Source: Luteolibacter yonseiensis (GTDB taxonomy: Bacteria > Verrucomicrobiota > Verrucomicrobiia > Verrucomicrobiales > Akkermansiaceae). From it: a stretch of DNA of 64,000 nt. The notes beneath the pieces were generated by a model. It worked only from the letters and a program-made list of their open reading frames with translations, ran no database searches and was not told the origin of the DNA. Shown here piece after piece: positions 1-9,008 of the stretch (within the stretch, counting starts at the first letter, position 1; every line of letters begins with the position of its first letter). A program made the translations under genes and the position numbers. The stretch covers positions 744,001 to 808,000 of the forward strand of contig NZ_JAENIK010000012.1 in NCBI RefSeq assembly GCF_016595465.1, in the 5' to 3' direction.

Positions 1-1131
1 GAGCGCCGTCTGGGCGTTGAAATGACCGGAAATCTGCCCCCATACGACCGCTCCCAACGCCGCGGAACCCTGCATCACCACCAGATAGATCGCCGAACTC
101 CGGGCGCGGACCCAGTTGGGAAACGCGCTTTGCGAAGCGACGCTGAAGGTGTTCATCCCCGTCAGCCACGCGCCCCCGGCAAGAACCAGCACCATGCCCA
201 ACAGGATTTTTCCTGGCACGAAGGCGACCAGCATCGCGGCCAGCGCGGATGCCAGACTCCCTCCCAACAGGACCTGGTCGTAGGAAAATCTCGCCCGCAG
301 CCGGTGCATGACAAAGATGGCCGAGAGGATCGCGCCCGAACCATAGCACCCCATCATCAAGCCGAAATCCGACGCGTTCCAACCCCGCGAATGCACGATG
401 ATGGGCAGTAGAACGACCGGAGCCACCGCCGCGAAAATGTGCACGCCTCCCCGCGCCAGCACCGATTGCATGGGAGAGGAATGACTTACGTAGCGGATCG
501 CCGCCGCCATCGCTCCCAGCATCTGCTCGCGCTGTGCGCTTCGCGGGGTGGCGATGTAGTTGCCGGTGTTCATCACCACGATCACCGCCACGAACGACAA
601 CGCGTTCAATGCGAAAACCGGTGCCGGGCCAAACGACGCCAGCAACAGTCCACCCGCGATGGGCCCCAGCGCCCGCGCGATGTTGTAGCCCACGCCGTTC
701 AAGGCAATGGCCGGAGCGAGTTGTGGCCTGCCGACGATTTCCGGGATGAGAGCCTGCCATGCCGGGGTGGTGAACGCCGCCGCCACCCCGAGCAGGAACG
801 TCGCCAGCAACAGCAGGGACTGGTTCAACATTGCGATCCATACCATGACCGCCATGCCCAGGGCTGTGAGCAGGGCCCCCGCCTGTGCGAAAAGAATGAG
901 CCGCCTCCGGTTCACCAGATCCGCGAGAGCACCCGCCGGCAGGGCGAAGAGAAACAGCGGCAGACTCGACATCGCCTGCATCAGCGAGACCATCGTCGGA
1001 GATCCGGTCAGTGTCGTCATCGTCCACACCGCCGCCGTGTCATTCATCGTGGTGCCGATGTTCGAGACGATGCTCCCCAGCCAAAGCGCCCTGAACAATG
1101 GCAATCGCAGCGGTGACTGAACCTCGGGCAT
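1..1131 (-). CDS. MFS efflux transporter, C-terminus cut by window edge
   Basis: The minus strand is open from an ATG at 1131 to the window start (377 codons, no stop). The translation begins MPEVQSPLRLPLFRALWLGS and has repeated hydrophobic segments. Signature stretches include SLPLFLFALPAGALADLVNR (the conserved loop between TM2 and TM3 of the major facilitator superfamily) and ALNGVGYNIARALGPIAGGL. This layout matches the EntS/MFS_3 group of drug or siderophore exporters. The substrate cannot be told. The plus-strand ORFs here are rich in His, Arg and Pro, as expected for the antisense of a membrane protein. The gene lies downstream of rplT on the same strand but behind a terminator, so it is probably separately expressed. 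No strong ribosome binding site is seen close to the ATG, so the start is moderately certain. Confidence 0.85.
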   Translation of the reverse strand, partial: MPEVQSPLRLPLFRALWLGSIVSNIGTTMNDTAAVWTMTTLTGSPTMVSLMQAMSSLPLFLFALPAGALADLVNRRRLILFAQAGALLTALGMAVMVWIAMLNQSLLLLATFLLGVAAAFTTPAWQALIPEIVGRPQLAPAIALNGVGYNIARALGPIAGGLLLASFGPAPVFALNALSFVAVIVVMNTGNYIATPRSAQREQMLGAMAAAIRYVSHSSPMQSVLARGGVHIFAAVAPVVLLPIIVHSRGWNASDFGLMMGCYGSGAILSAIFVMHRLRARFSYDQVLLGGSLASALAAMLVAFVPGKILLGMVLVLAGGAWLTGMNTFSVASQSAFPNWVRARSSAIYLVVMQGSAALGAVVWGQISGHFNAQTAL

Positions 1132-1236
1132 CCGATCAATCTGGAAGCAATCTCCCGCCCTGTCCAGACGTAGCACCGGCGTTCCGGACGGATTGGCAGG
1201 CGAAGACCGGCTCCCGCCGACGCCTCAAATTTCCAC

Positions 1237-1271
1237 AAAAAAACGCCGCCCGGAACAAGTCCGGACGGCGT
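1237..1271 (-). terminator. Intrinsic terminator of rpmI-rplT
   Basis: On the minus strand a 12-bp stem (arms 1260-1271 and 1243-1254, loop about 5 nt) is followed by a run of seven T (1237-1243). The single mismatch is a G-U pair in minus-strand RNA but C-A in plus-strand RNA, so the structure is directional and ends rplT transcription. Confidence 0.9.
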
Positions 1272-1299
1272 GATGATGTTTCGTGATATCGCTTCAGGA

Positions 1300-1677
1300 T
1301 CAGGCAGCCTTGGAAGCTTTTGCTTCGAGGGCTTTCTTGGCCTGCGCGATGATGGCGGAGAAGGCTGCGGCATCGTTGACGGCGAGATCCGAGAGGATCT
1401 TGCGGTCGGCTTCGATACCGGCGGCTTTCAGGCCTTCGATGAAGCGCGAGTAGGTCAGATCCTCGTTGCGGCAGGCAGCGTTGATACGCTGGGTCCACAG
1501 ACGGCGGAACTGGCCCTTGCGGCGCTTCCGGTCGCGATATTCATACGTCATCGCCTTGCGGACTGCGTCCTTGGCGTAACGGAAGAGTTTCGAGCGGAAA
1601 CCGCGGAAACCCTTGGCACGGAGCAACGTCCGCTTGCGGCGGGCGCGGCTGGCCGGTGAGTTGGTGGCACGTGGCAT
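1300..1677 (-). CDS. rplT: 50S ribosomal protein L20
   Basis: The 125-residue basic protein begins [20 protein letters not shown] and contains the L20 signature [18 protein letters not shown] followed by [21 protein letters not shown]20 binds 23S rRNA early in large-subunit assembly. Length and sequence are typical. It lies 140 bp downstream of rpmI on the same strand, the usual rpmI-rplT order, and is followed by a strong terminator. infC, usually the first gene of this operon, is not present upstream; a secreted protein gene takes its place. In several bacteria L20 represses its own operon, but no leader could be assigned here. Confidence 0.98.
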   Translation of the reverse strand: MPRATNSPASRARRKRTLLRAKGFRGFRSKLFRYAKDAVRKAMTYEYRDRKRRKGQFRRLWTQRINAACRNEDLTYSRFIEGLKAAGIEADRKILSDLAVNDAAAFSAIIAQAKKALEAKASKAA

Positions 1678-1771
1678 TTAGTTTATTTCAGTTTGAACAG
1701 ACCGTTGTTTTCATTTCCTTCCACAGTCTCGACTGTTCTTGTCTCCCTCGCGGGATCAGGCTGTGTAAAGG

Positions 1772-1790
1772 CCGTCCGATTCGCGGACGG
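1772..1790 (-). other. Perfect hairpin between rpmI and rplT
   Basis: A 7-bp perfect inverted repeat (CCGTCCG 1772-1778, CGGACGG 1784-1790) with a 5-nt loop lies in the rpmI-rplT spacer. It has no T-run and could be a processing or attenuation structure. Confidence 0.4.
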
Positions 1791-1817
1791 GGGCGTATTT
1801 CGTTGCTACGATCTCGA

Positions 1818-2030
1818 TCAATGGGAGAAAGGAAGATTCTCTCTGACGTTACGAAGGTCAGCGTCAGAGACGAGAGCAGCTTGCCCAAGACGACGCTTGC
1901 GCTTGCTGTTCTTGCCTTGCAACAAGTGGCGGGCCCCTTGTTTGCGACGTAGAATTTTCCCTGTTCCAGTGACTTTGAAACGCTTGGCAACGGCTTTCCG
2001 TGTTTTTGCTTTTCCTCCGACTCTTGGCAT
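1818..2030 (-). CDS. rpmI: 50S ribosomal protein L35
   Basis: The 70-residue basic protein reads [20 protein letters not shown] then [20 protein letters not shown], the L35 signature. It is a large-subunit structural protein. The gene precedes rplT on the minus strand. Length is close to the family norm (about 65 residues). Upstream of the start (2031-2216) there is a short non-coding stretch with no recognised signal and no infC gene. Confidence 0.96.
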   Translation of the reverse strand: MPRVGGKAKTRKAVAKRFKVTGTGKILRRKQGARHLLQGKNSKRKRRLGQAALVSDADLRNVRENLPFSH

Positions 2031-2216
2031 GGGACGGGCAAGCTAGGGATCGGCGCCGCCTTGGCAAGGGAAAAGTGGGGAATTCTCCTCATTCTCGAAC
2101 CAAAGGATTGGAGCCACCTTCATTCATTACAATTGCGGACCTCAAACAGGGGCGAAAAGCAGCGCGTTTCCATCTGGCCATCGTTCTGCATTTCTTCCGC
2201 CAAGTGGTCGGGTTCC

Positions 2217-2864
2217 TCAATACAAAGAATACCTGATGACGGCTTTGGCGAAATCGTCAATTTCCTTGCCATTGATTCCACTGTTGTCAGCCGCAGTCGG
2301 AGCGGGAATCCTGATCTTCCTCTCGAACAACGCCTCAATCTTTCCTTTTTGGGAATCGCTGATGTCGAAATTGACGACAGTGTTGTCTCTCCTCGCCAGA
2401 ATAGCGGTGGCCAGTTTGCTCAGCAACCCATAGGCCTGAAGCTCATCCATTTTTTCGAAACCACTGCGCGTGAGCAACTCCGATATTTTTTCCTGCGAGT
2501 CTACCGCCACATTCAGCACGTGCTGGTCGGGCAGGGATTGCTTTGGAAGGATCGACTTGATCGCGATGATTTCGCCGCTTTCCTTCACCACAAAAACAAC
2601 TCCGCGGAAATTCTGTTTCGAATCGGCCTCAAATCCTTGGGGGCCGACTTCATACTTCCAGAATACAACCCCCGTCAGATCCGTTTCAATATCGGACATC
2701 GTAAAGCCTTTAAAACCTTTGTTGATCATGCCTCTGGTCAAATCAACCGCCTCGGCTCCGGCCAAACCCGAAAGATCAGGAACCACTTCGGCAACCGGAT
2801 CGGCAAACAAAAGGGAATTCAAAACAAGGCAGAGAAGGCAACTCGATTTGAGGGAGCTTTTCAT
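2217..2864 (-). CDS. Hypothetical secreted protein
   Basis: The start is placed at the ATG at 2864, because the translation MKSSLKSSCLLCLVLNSLLF is a clear signal peptide ending near FADP; the longer in-frame ORF adds 24 residues in front of it. The mature part (about 195 residues) is acidic and mixed alpha/beta, with a stretch FRGVVFVVKESGEIIAIKSI that looks like a beta hairpin. No family is recognised. It sits upstream of rpmI-rplT on the same strand with a 186-bp gap. Confidence 0.7.
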   Translation of the reverse strand: MKSSLKSSCLLCLVLNSLLFADPVAEVVPDLSGLAGAEAVDLTRGMINKGFKGFTMSDIETDLTGVVFWKYEVGPQGFEADSKQNFRGVVFVVKESGEIIAIKSILPKQSLPDQHVLNVAVDSQEKISELLTRSGFEKMDELQAYGLLSKLATAILARRDNTVVNFDISDSQKGKIEALFERKIRIPAPTAADNSGINGKEIDDFAKAVIRYSLY

Positions 2865-3063
2865 AAATTCTGTGCCCGGTATAGTATGCCCGGGTTTCGG
2901 GGCTTGGTCAACAGATCCCGCCATATCAACAAACATAAAGCCGGTTCAAGTGCGGATGAGAGCCATACCCCGCCATTATCACCATCGGCTAGCCAACTCC
3001 GCGATTGGAACCAGCGGCGTAATTTGTAATTCATTTCCCGCGGGAGACCTCTAGCCTGCGGTC

Positions 3064-4746
3064 ATGACAAGCCGGACGGATGCCCTGACTCCCACGCCCC
3101 GCAGCCGCTGGGCGCTGGGATTGCTGATGTTCCTGCTCGGCGGCTGCGGACTGGCCTACGAATACACCCTGAGCAAGATCGCATCGGATCTGTTGGGAAA
3201 TTCCGTGCAACAGTGGGCGACGATGATCGCCACGATGCTCTTCGCGATGGGCATGGGGGCGGATTTCCAAAAACACACGCCGGCGGACCGGTTGGCGGAC
3301 CGCCTCATCAGCTCGCAGATCGCCCTGGCGGTGCTGGGAGGATTCGGCCCGCTGATCATGATCCACGGCTTCGCGCTGCTGCCGCAGCTTTACATCATCA
3401 TCCAGTACGCGCTGGCCTTCACCGTCGGCTTGCTCATCGGTTACGAAATCCCTCTGGTCATGCGGATCAACGAGGAGTCCGAACCGGACATGCGGTTCAA
3501 TCTCGCCCAGGTCCTGAAAATGGACTACGTCGGCGCGCTGGTGGGAGCCCTGCTGTGGACCTTCCTGCTGGTGCGTTACCTGAGCATCGAGCGCATCAGC
3601 TTCATCGTCGCACTGGCGACCATCGCCTCCTCGGTGCTGTGTTATTTCCTCTATCGAAGACGGCTATCCGGGCCACGCGCCCGGGTATGCGAAATCGCCG
3701 GTGCCACGGTGCTGGTCACGCTGGGCTTTGTTTTCGGACGCGGTCTCACGCTCCGGGCGGAACAATTCCTCTACCGCGATCCCATCGTCACCTCGCTGAC
3801 AACCCCGTTCCAACACGTCGTCCTCACCCAGAACCGCAGCGGAAACCTGCGCTGCTACATCAACGGCCACCTCCAGTTCAACGAGGCGGACGAGCAGATC
3901 TACCATGAAAACCTCGTCCATCCCGCCATGCACATCGCCCCGAGGCGGGAAAAAATCCTCATCCTCGGCGGCGGGGATGGCCTCGCCTTGCGTGAGGTCC
4001 TGAAATACCCGGAGGTCCGCGAGGTCACCCTGGTGGATCTGGACCCGATGATGACCGATCTGGCCACGAACGATCCGCACCTCGTGCGGATGAACGGCGG
4101 CAGCTTGTCCGATCCACGGGTCACGCGGAGGGCGGCGACCGGGATCAATCCGGGAGTGGAGTACCGGGCGGCGCAAACCAGCCAATACGAGCTGTTTCCC
4201 ACCGAGACCCATGAGATCGCGACACTCCACGTCATCAATCTGGACGCCGCCGAGTTCGTGAAGACCATGGATTCCGGGCATGACGTCGTGTTCATGGATT
4301 TTCCCGATCCAAACTCGCCGGACCTTGCCAAGCTTTATGGCCGCCCGTTCTACGACCATCTGAGGAACCGGCTCAATCCCGGAGCCGTGATCGTCCAGCA
4401 ATCCGGCGGCTGCTTCCAAGCCCGCGAGGCGTTCCTCTGCATCGGCCGCACCCTCCAGGCCGCCGGATTCAACGCGGTGCCCTACCACGACAATGTCCCC
4501 TCATTCGGAGAATGGGGCTGGTGGATCGCCACCATGGGAAGATCCGCGGAGCAAACCCGGAACGCACTCGGCGGTCTCGGGAAATTGCAGGTGCCCACCC
4601 GCTACCTCACGCCCGAACTGGTATCGGCATCCCTTGCGTTTGGAAAAAACGACCTCTTTTCCAATCATCAGGATTTTACTTCTCTGACAGAACCACGCGT
4701 CTATCACTATCACCTCCAAGGTTGGAACATCGAAGAAACCCCATGA
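3064..4746 (+). CDS. Membrane-embedded spermidine-synthase-like protein
   Basis: The 560-residue protein has two parts. Residues about 15-225 hold six or seven hydrophobic segments. Residues about 235-555 are an aminopropyltransferase-like Rossmann domain with GGGDG at 302-306, VDLDP at 324-328, and the substrate-side motif FNEADEQIYHENLVHPAM (272-289). The FMDFPDP motif corresponds to the catalytic Asp region. Soluble SpeE moves an aminopropyl group from decarboxylated SAM to putrescine; membrane-fused forms are known but their product is not settled. It is the first gene of a nine-gene operon that also encodes SpeD, which would supply decarboxylated SAM. The next gene starts inside its stop codon (ATGA). 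The acceptor may be a polyamine or something at the membrane. Confidence 0.88.
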   Translation: MTSRTDALTPTPRSRWALGLLMFLLGGCGLAYEYTLSKIASDLLGNSVQQWATMIATMLFAMGMGADFQKHTPADRLADRLISSQIALAVLGGFGPLIMIHGFALLPQLYIIIQYALAFTVGLLIGYEIPLVMRINEESEPDMRFNLAQVLKMDYVGALVGALLWTFLLVRYLSIERISFIVALATIASSVLCYFLYRRRLSGPRARVCEIAGATVLVTLGFVFGRGLTLRAEQFLYRDPIVTSLTTPFQHVVLTQNRSGNLRCYINGHLQFNEADEQIYHENLVHPAMHIAPRREKILILGGGDGLALREVLKYPEVREVTLVDLDPMMTDLATNDPHLVRMNGGSLSDPRVTRRAATGINPGVEYRAAQTSQYELFPTETHEIATLHVINLDAAEFVKTMDSGHDVVFMDFPDPNSPDLAKLYGRPFYDHLRNRLNPGAVIVQQSGGCFQAREAFLCIGRTLQAAGFNAVPYHDNVPSFGEWGWWIATMGRSAEQTRNALGGLGKLQVPTRYLTPELVSASLAFGKNDLFSNHQDFTSLTEPRVYHYHLQGWNIEETP

Positions 4747-5726
4747 ACTCCCTGACAAAAATCGGCGTCGGCATTTTCGCCATCATCATCGCGTTTTCGA
4801 TGATGTCACAGTGCGGCAGGAAAAATCCGGCCCAGGAGGCCCGTGTCACCCAATCCAATCCGGCCGCGGTTGAGAAAACAACCGAAGTGGTCCTCAAGGA
4901 ATACTCAAAAGGCCTCAATCTCGATGCCGTCACGCTTCTCGCGAAGAAAGCGAAGGACGCCGCCGACTTCGAACTCCTGCTCAACACCCAGTCGGAAGGC
5001 GTCAACAACCTCGACCTCAATGACGACAAGAAGGTCGATTACATCAAGGTCAGCGAATATGGCAGCGGAGACCAGCGTGGATTCTCCCTCACCACCGAAC
5101 TCGAACCCGGCAAGGTCCAGGAGATCGCCACCATCGAGATCAAGCGCGAGGCCGACAAGGCCACCGTGCAAACCACCGGAAATCCTTCCCTCTACGGCCC
5201 CGCTCAATACCATCACTCCAGCTTCGGACTCACCGACATGCTGCTCATGGGCTGGTTGTTTTCCTCCAACCGGCCTTCATACAGCTCGCCTTATGGCTAT
5301 GGAAACTACCCGCCGTCCTATGGCGGCGGTTGGAACCGCCAGGCACCGGACAGTTACGAGGGCACCATGAAATCGCGCACGGCCGGATCCACCATCCGAA
5401 CATCGAAGCAGTCAGTCATCCAGCAGCCCGCCGTTTCGCCGAACGCGGAAAAGATCGCGGCGAAGTCACGCGCCCTCGCGAATCCGACCCAATCGCAGCG
5501 CTCGTTCGGAAGCCCTTCGGGCAGCACGTCCGGCAGCCAGCGCACCAGCGGCACTGCCTCCAACAGCAGACCCGGCACTTCATCAAACACTTCTACCGCT
5601 CCGAGCAGACCCACCTCCTCCTTCAAGCCTGCCGCTCCCAGCCGTCCCAGTTCTTCCGGTGGCTTCGGGCGTTCCAGCAGTTCCGGCTCCTCCCGCAGCG
5701 GCGGATTCTCCCGTGGTGGCAAATAA
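4743..5726 (+). CDS. Exported protein with Ser/Gly/Arg-rich tail
   Basis: The start ATG at 4743 overlaps the upstream stop. The N-terminus MNSLTKIGVGIFAIIIAFSM ends in SQC-GRKN, so it may be a lipoprotein, although the lipobox is imperfect. Residues about 35-140 form a globular domain with an NLDLNDDKKVDYIKV strand (an EF-hand-like or dockerin-like Asp pattern) and an EIATIEIKR segment. After a Tyr/Pro/Gly stretch (about 170-205) the last 120 residues are low complexity, Ser/Gly/Thr/Arg rich, ending SRSGGFSRGGK. This architecture recalls DUF1190 proteins (E. coli YjfM/YgiB) that sit beside PspA or glutathionylspermidine-synthase genes, but sequence homology cannot be claimed. Confidence 0.82.
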   Translation: MNSLTKIGVGIFAIIIAFSMMSQCGRKNPAQEARVTQSNPAAVEKTTEVVLKEYSKGLNLDAVTLLAKKAKDAADFELLLNTQSEGVNNLDLNDDKKVDYIKVSEYGSGDQRGFSLTTELEPGKVQEIATIEIKREADKATVQTTGNPSLYGPAQYHHSSFGLTDMLLMGWLFSSNRPSYSSPYGYGNYPPSYGGGWNRQAPDSYEGTMKSRTAGSTIRTSKQSVIQQPAVSPNAEKIAAKSRALANPTQSQRSFGSPSGSTSGSQRTSGTASNSRPGTSSNTSTAPSRPTSSFKPAAPSRPSSSGGFGRSSSSGSSRSGGFSRGGK

Positions 5727-5744
5727 ACCCAAATCCCATATCCC

Positions 5745-6632
5745 GTGAACGAACATTTCCAAGTCTGGTTCGACACCTCCTCCGTTGTCGGAATCTTCAC
5801 ATCTCCCGCCATCCTTTACTTCGCCGTGGGATTGCTGCTCGTCCTGCTGGCCAAGCCGGTCAAGGGCCTGACCACCCGTTATCACCTCAGTGACGAACTG
5901 ACAAAACACGACAACAAGGCTGTCGGAGTCGCAACCGCTGGTTATATCTTCGGCGTGCTCACCCTCATCCGTGGCGTGCTGATTTCGGGAGGAAATCCTG
6001 CCAGCTCACTCGGGCGGGATTTGTTATCTGTCGCGCTCTGGACCGTTATCTCCCTTTCCCTGCTGCTCGCATCGGCATGGATCAACCGGAAGTTCTTGCT
6101 TAACCAGTTCGAGGTTCACAAGGAGCTCATCACGGACCGCAACGTCGGCACCGGTGCGGTTCTGGCAGGCACCTACATCGGCACCGCCTTCATGATCTCG
6201 GCCTCCATCAGCGGCACCACCGGCGGCGGACTTGGCATGGAAATCCTCGATACCCTCGTTTACTTCGTCATCGGCCAGCTCGGGTTCATCCTGCTCGGAG
6301 CCATCTACCAACGCACCTGCGGTTATGACATCCACGGGGAGATCGAACGCGACAACGAAGGCGCTGGACTCGCATTCGGAGCCACGCTCATCGCGCTCGC
6401 CATCCTCATTTCCGGGCAGATCCGCCGTGACGACTCGCTCGTCGCGCTCGCGGTGTGGATTCCCATCTCCCTTTTCGTCCTGCTCGGCAGCCGCTGGCTG
6501 GTGGATCTCGTGGTCCTGCCGGACGCACGCATCCATGATGAAATCGCACGCGACAGGAACTGGGGTGTGGCTCTCATCGAGGGAGCCGCCGCCATCGGAG
6601 TCGCACTGTTGCTGGACGCATCGTTTTCCTGA
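5745..6632 (+). CDS. Duplicated DUF350 membrane protein
   Basis: GTG start at 5745, 18 bp after the previous gene; 295 residues with about eight hydrophobic segments. A motif of the type acidic-x-x-D-(N/R)-N-x-G recurs four times, each at the start of a membrane helix: KHDNKAVGVA, TDRNVGTGAV, RDNEGAGLAF and RDRNWGVALI. E. coli YjfL (DUF350, about 130 residues) carries half as much sequence, so this is a tandem duplication. DUF350 proteins are inner-membrane proteins of unknown function, often near PspA and YjfI homologues, as here. Confidence 0.88.
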   Translation: MNEHFQVWFDTSSVVGIFTSPAILYFAVGLLLVLLAKPVKGLTTRYHLSDELTKHDNKAVGVATAGYIFGVLTLIRGVLISGGNPASSLGRDLLSVALWTVISLSLLLASAWINRKFLLNQFEVHKELITDRNVGTGAVLAGTYIGTAFMISASISGTTGGGLGMEILDTLVYFVIGQLGFILLGAIYQRTCGYDIHGEIERDNEGAGLAFGATLIALAILISGQIRRDDSLVALAVWIPISLFVLLGSRWLVDLVVLPDARIHDEIARDRNWGVALIEGAAAIGVALLLDASFS

Positions 6633-6643
6633 ACACCAAGACC

Positions 6644-7480
6644 ATGTCCGACGATTACGTAGACGAACCCTGGACCGCTTCCGACGAGCAGAGACTCCGC
6701 TTCGCCGGTTTGTTCCTGTTGGAATACATGATCAACCATCCCCAGATCTTCCAGGTCTGGCTGGAGCGGGATGACGCGGACCTGGAGCCCATCCTCGAAT
6801 GGCTGCTGGTGAAGGAGTGGATCCTCATCCGCGAGGGCAAGGACTACGTGCCATCCGAGGAGGGAAGGAATGTCATCAAGCGTTTCATGGAACGCTACGC
6901 CCGCTTCGTCTATTTTTTCGATGTCTTCTCCGGAGTCGATCTGGGTGCCGGGGAATTCGCGTTCGCCAAATATTTTGAAATCCTCGATGAACAGGAATGG
7001 CTGGACCACCTGCACGACGAACGTTTCCAGGATGTCCGCATCGCCATCGCCGAACACCTCGGCATCGATGCGGTGGAAATCGTCTTCATGAGCTTCATCC
7101 GCGAGGACCGCTTCGGCCGCGACGCCGCGGGCTGGCAGTTCGACCTGCTGCTGGGCAGCGTGTGGGACGAGATCCTCGGCGTCTGCAATGAAGCCATCGA
7201 CCTCCACGAACTCGGCTACCAGGACGGAGACCGCTGGATCGAAGGCCCGGTCGTGGCCGAGGACATCCTCCAGCAAGGCGGTGCGCTGCTGGGAAAACTG
7301 CTGGCCCGCGCCGAAGGCGAGCTCCAGGGCAAAGGCCCCTCCCCCTCCGGTGGAAACGAAGCGGACCGCGTCGTCGCGCCCGTCACCTTCCCACCCGCAT
7401 CTGACTTTGATTTCGCCAACTACATCGAACCCGCAAACCGTGACCGCTTCTGGGAAGACAATTGGGACTCCGACAGATGA
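6644..7480 (+). CDS. Unknown acidic protein of the Psp operon
   Basis: The 278-residue protein starts MSDDYVDEPWTASDEQRLRF. It is strongly acidic and mainly helical, with no membrane segment or signal peptide. An N-terminal part (about 15-90) with FLLEYMINHPQIFQVWLERD and LLVKEWILIREGKDYVPSEE looks like a winged-helix-type fold. The middle (about 95-225) has VEIVFMSFIREDRFGRDAAG. The last 50 residues are a Pro/Ser linker and tail. I do not recognise a family. It lies 11 bp after the DUF350 gene, and the ion-channel gene starts inside its stop codon, so it is translated with them. Confidence 0.82.
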   Translation: MSDDYVDEPWTASDEQRLRFAGLFLLEYMINHPQIFQVWLERDDADLEPILEWLLVKEWILIREGKDYVPSEEGRNVIKRFMERYARFVYFFDVFSGVDLGAGEFAFAKYFEILDEQEWLDHLHDERFQDVRIAIAEHLGIDAVEIVFMSFIREDRFGRDAAGWQFDLLLGSVWDEILGVCNEAIDLHELGYQDGDRWIEGPVVAEDILQQGGALLGKLLARAEGELQGKGPSPSGGNEADRVVAPVTFPPASDFDFANYIEPANRDRFWEDNWDSDR

Positions 7481-8586
7481 TCCTGCTGCTCATCCGCCGC
7501 TGGTCCTGCCAACGCCACAAGCCGGTCGTGCGCGTGGGCACGGCGTTGCTCATCGCGCTGGCCCTCAATCTCATCTTCGGCGCGGCCTTCCTGACCGCCG
7601 AATCCGGCAGGCAGCCGGAGCTGGGGTTCTGGGACTCGGTGTGGTGGTCCATGGTCACCATGACCACGGTCGGCTATGGCGACTTCTTCCCGAAAACCTT
7701 CTTCGGCCGGTTCTTCGTCGCCTACCCCTGCATGCTGCTGGGGATCGGCCTCATCGGCTACTCGCTCGGCGTCATCGTCGAAACCCTGATGGAAAGATTC
7801 AACAAACGCCGGAAGGGCACCGCGACCATGCACTTTGAAAACCATCTCGTCATCTGCCAGTGCCCGTCCGTTTCGCGGGTCATCCAGCTCGTCGAGCAGT
7901 TCCGCACCGCCCATGCCGACCCACAGCGTCCGGCGGTCTGTGTCACCAACCAGCTCGACGAACTGCCCTTGGAATTCCGCGAGAAATCCATCCACTTCGT
8001 CAAGGGACTGCCGACATCCGAAGAAACCCTGCTTCGGGCCGGAGTCGCCAACGCCACAGGGGTCATCATCCTCGCCCGCGACATCAGCGACGAAGGCAGC
8101 GATGCAGAAAGCTTCACGGCGGGCACCCTGGTAAGACTCATCGAAGAAAGCGGGACACGCTCCATCTCCGTCGTGATCGAACTCGCCCGCCGGCAGAACC
8201 TGCGCATGATGGAGCGCGCTGGTGCCGACGGCATCGTGCCGGCGGAGGGCATCACCGACATGCTGCTTACCCAGGAGATGTTCAACCCGGGCCTCCGTCA
8301 CGTCGTCGAAAACCTGGCGACCCACGACACTGGTTGCGAATTCTACATCGTCCCCCACCGCTTCGGCGGGCGCGCCCTGCGGGAAATCCAGAGGGCTGCC
8401 CTGGACCATCCGTCGAATCTGCAGATCGTCGGGGTGCTTCGGGATGGAGCCGCCCTGATGACTCCCGACAAATCCTTCCGCCTCGGAGCCACCGACAAAC
8501 TCATCCTCCTCGCGGAAAAGCGCGCCGACTACGACGCGTTCGAAACCACCCATCTCAACAACCACCCACAACCTCCAACCGAATGA
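7477..8586 (+). CDS. Ion channel with TrkA-like regulatory domain
   Basis: The ATG at 7477 overlaps the upstream TGA (ATGA); an in-frame TTG at 7462 is less likely. The 369-residue protein has a hydrophobic helix (about 20-40), a pore loop with the potassium-type selectivity filter TVGYGD (64-69), a second helix (about 78-98), then a cytosolic RCK/TrkA-N-like region starting HFENHLVICQ and a C-terminal TrkA-C-like part ending LGATDKLILLAEKRADYDAF. This is the two-helix Kch/MthK-type layout. In this operon it may adjust membrane potential during envelope stress (inference). The next gene also overlaps its stop by ATGA. Confidence 0.9.
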   Translation: MILLLIRRWSCQRHKPVVRVGTALLIALALNLIFGAAFLTAESGRQPELGFWDSVWWSMVTMTTVGYGDFFPKTFFGRFFVAYPCMLLGIGLIGYSLGVIVETLMERFNKRRKGTATMHFENHLVICQCPSVSRVIQLVEQFRTAHADPQRPAVCVTNQLDELPLEFREKSIHFVKGLPTSEETLLRAGVANATGVIILARDISDEGSDAESFTAGTLVRLIEESGTRSISVVIELARRQNLRMMERAGADGIVPAEGITDMLLTQEMFNPGLRHVVENLATHDTGCEFYIVPHRFGGRALREIQRAALDHPSNLQIVGVLRDGAALMTPDKSFRLGATDKLILLAEKRADYDAFETTHLNNHPQPPTE

Positions 8587-8996
8587 AACCAATCCAGATC
8601 AAGCTCCAGCGCGACGAAGAACTCCCGCGCTTCCTCGAAGCGAACGGCTTCACCGTCGAAGCGCTTTCAAACGATGTCTACCGCGTCGACCGCGAGAACG
8701 AACTCCCCGTCTTCCTCAAGGTGGACGAGAAGCAGATCTACTTCGAGGTGGACCTCGGAAACATCGACGCCATCATCACCCAGGAACTCTTGCTGTCCCT
8801 TCTCGCTCTTAACACCGAGATCCTTCCTGTCAGCGCGGGACTGGACACCAGCAACCCCGCCGACCGCCGCCTCGTCCTCGTGGAAAGCCGCGAGACCGGC
8901 GACCTGAACGACCAGGAACTCCTCGCCGTGTTCGACGCGCTCGAACTCGCCGTGGACCGCGTCACCGAACTCCTCAGCCCATCCATCAACTCCTAA
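8583..8996 (+). CDS. YjfI family protein (DUF2170)
   Basis: The start ATG at 8583 overlaps the channel stop. The 137-residue soluble acidic protein has ANGFTVEALSNDVYRVDREN and a LLSLLALNTEILPVSAGLD segment typical of the YjfI/DUF2170 family, which is encoded next to the PspA paralogue YjfJ in E. coli. Its function is unknown; genomic context ties it to PspA. Here it lies directly before pspA (12-bp gap). Confidence 0.87.
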   Translation: MKPIQIKLQRDEELPRFLEANGFTVEALSNDVYRVDRENELPVFLKVDEKQIYFEVDLGNIDAIITQELLLSLLALNTEILPVSAGLDTSNPADRRLVLVESRETGDLNDQELLAVFDALELAVDRVTELLSPSINS

Positions 8997-9008
8997 CATC
9001 CCTTCATC

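Noticed and set aside
22-1120. Plus-strand ORFs rich in His/Arg over the first kilobase
   Set aside because: Composition is that of the antisense of a membrane protein; the minus-strand frame encodes a clear MFS transporter.
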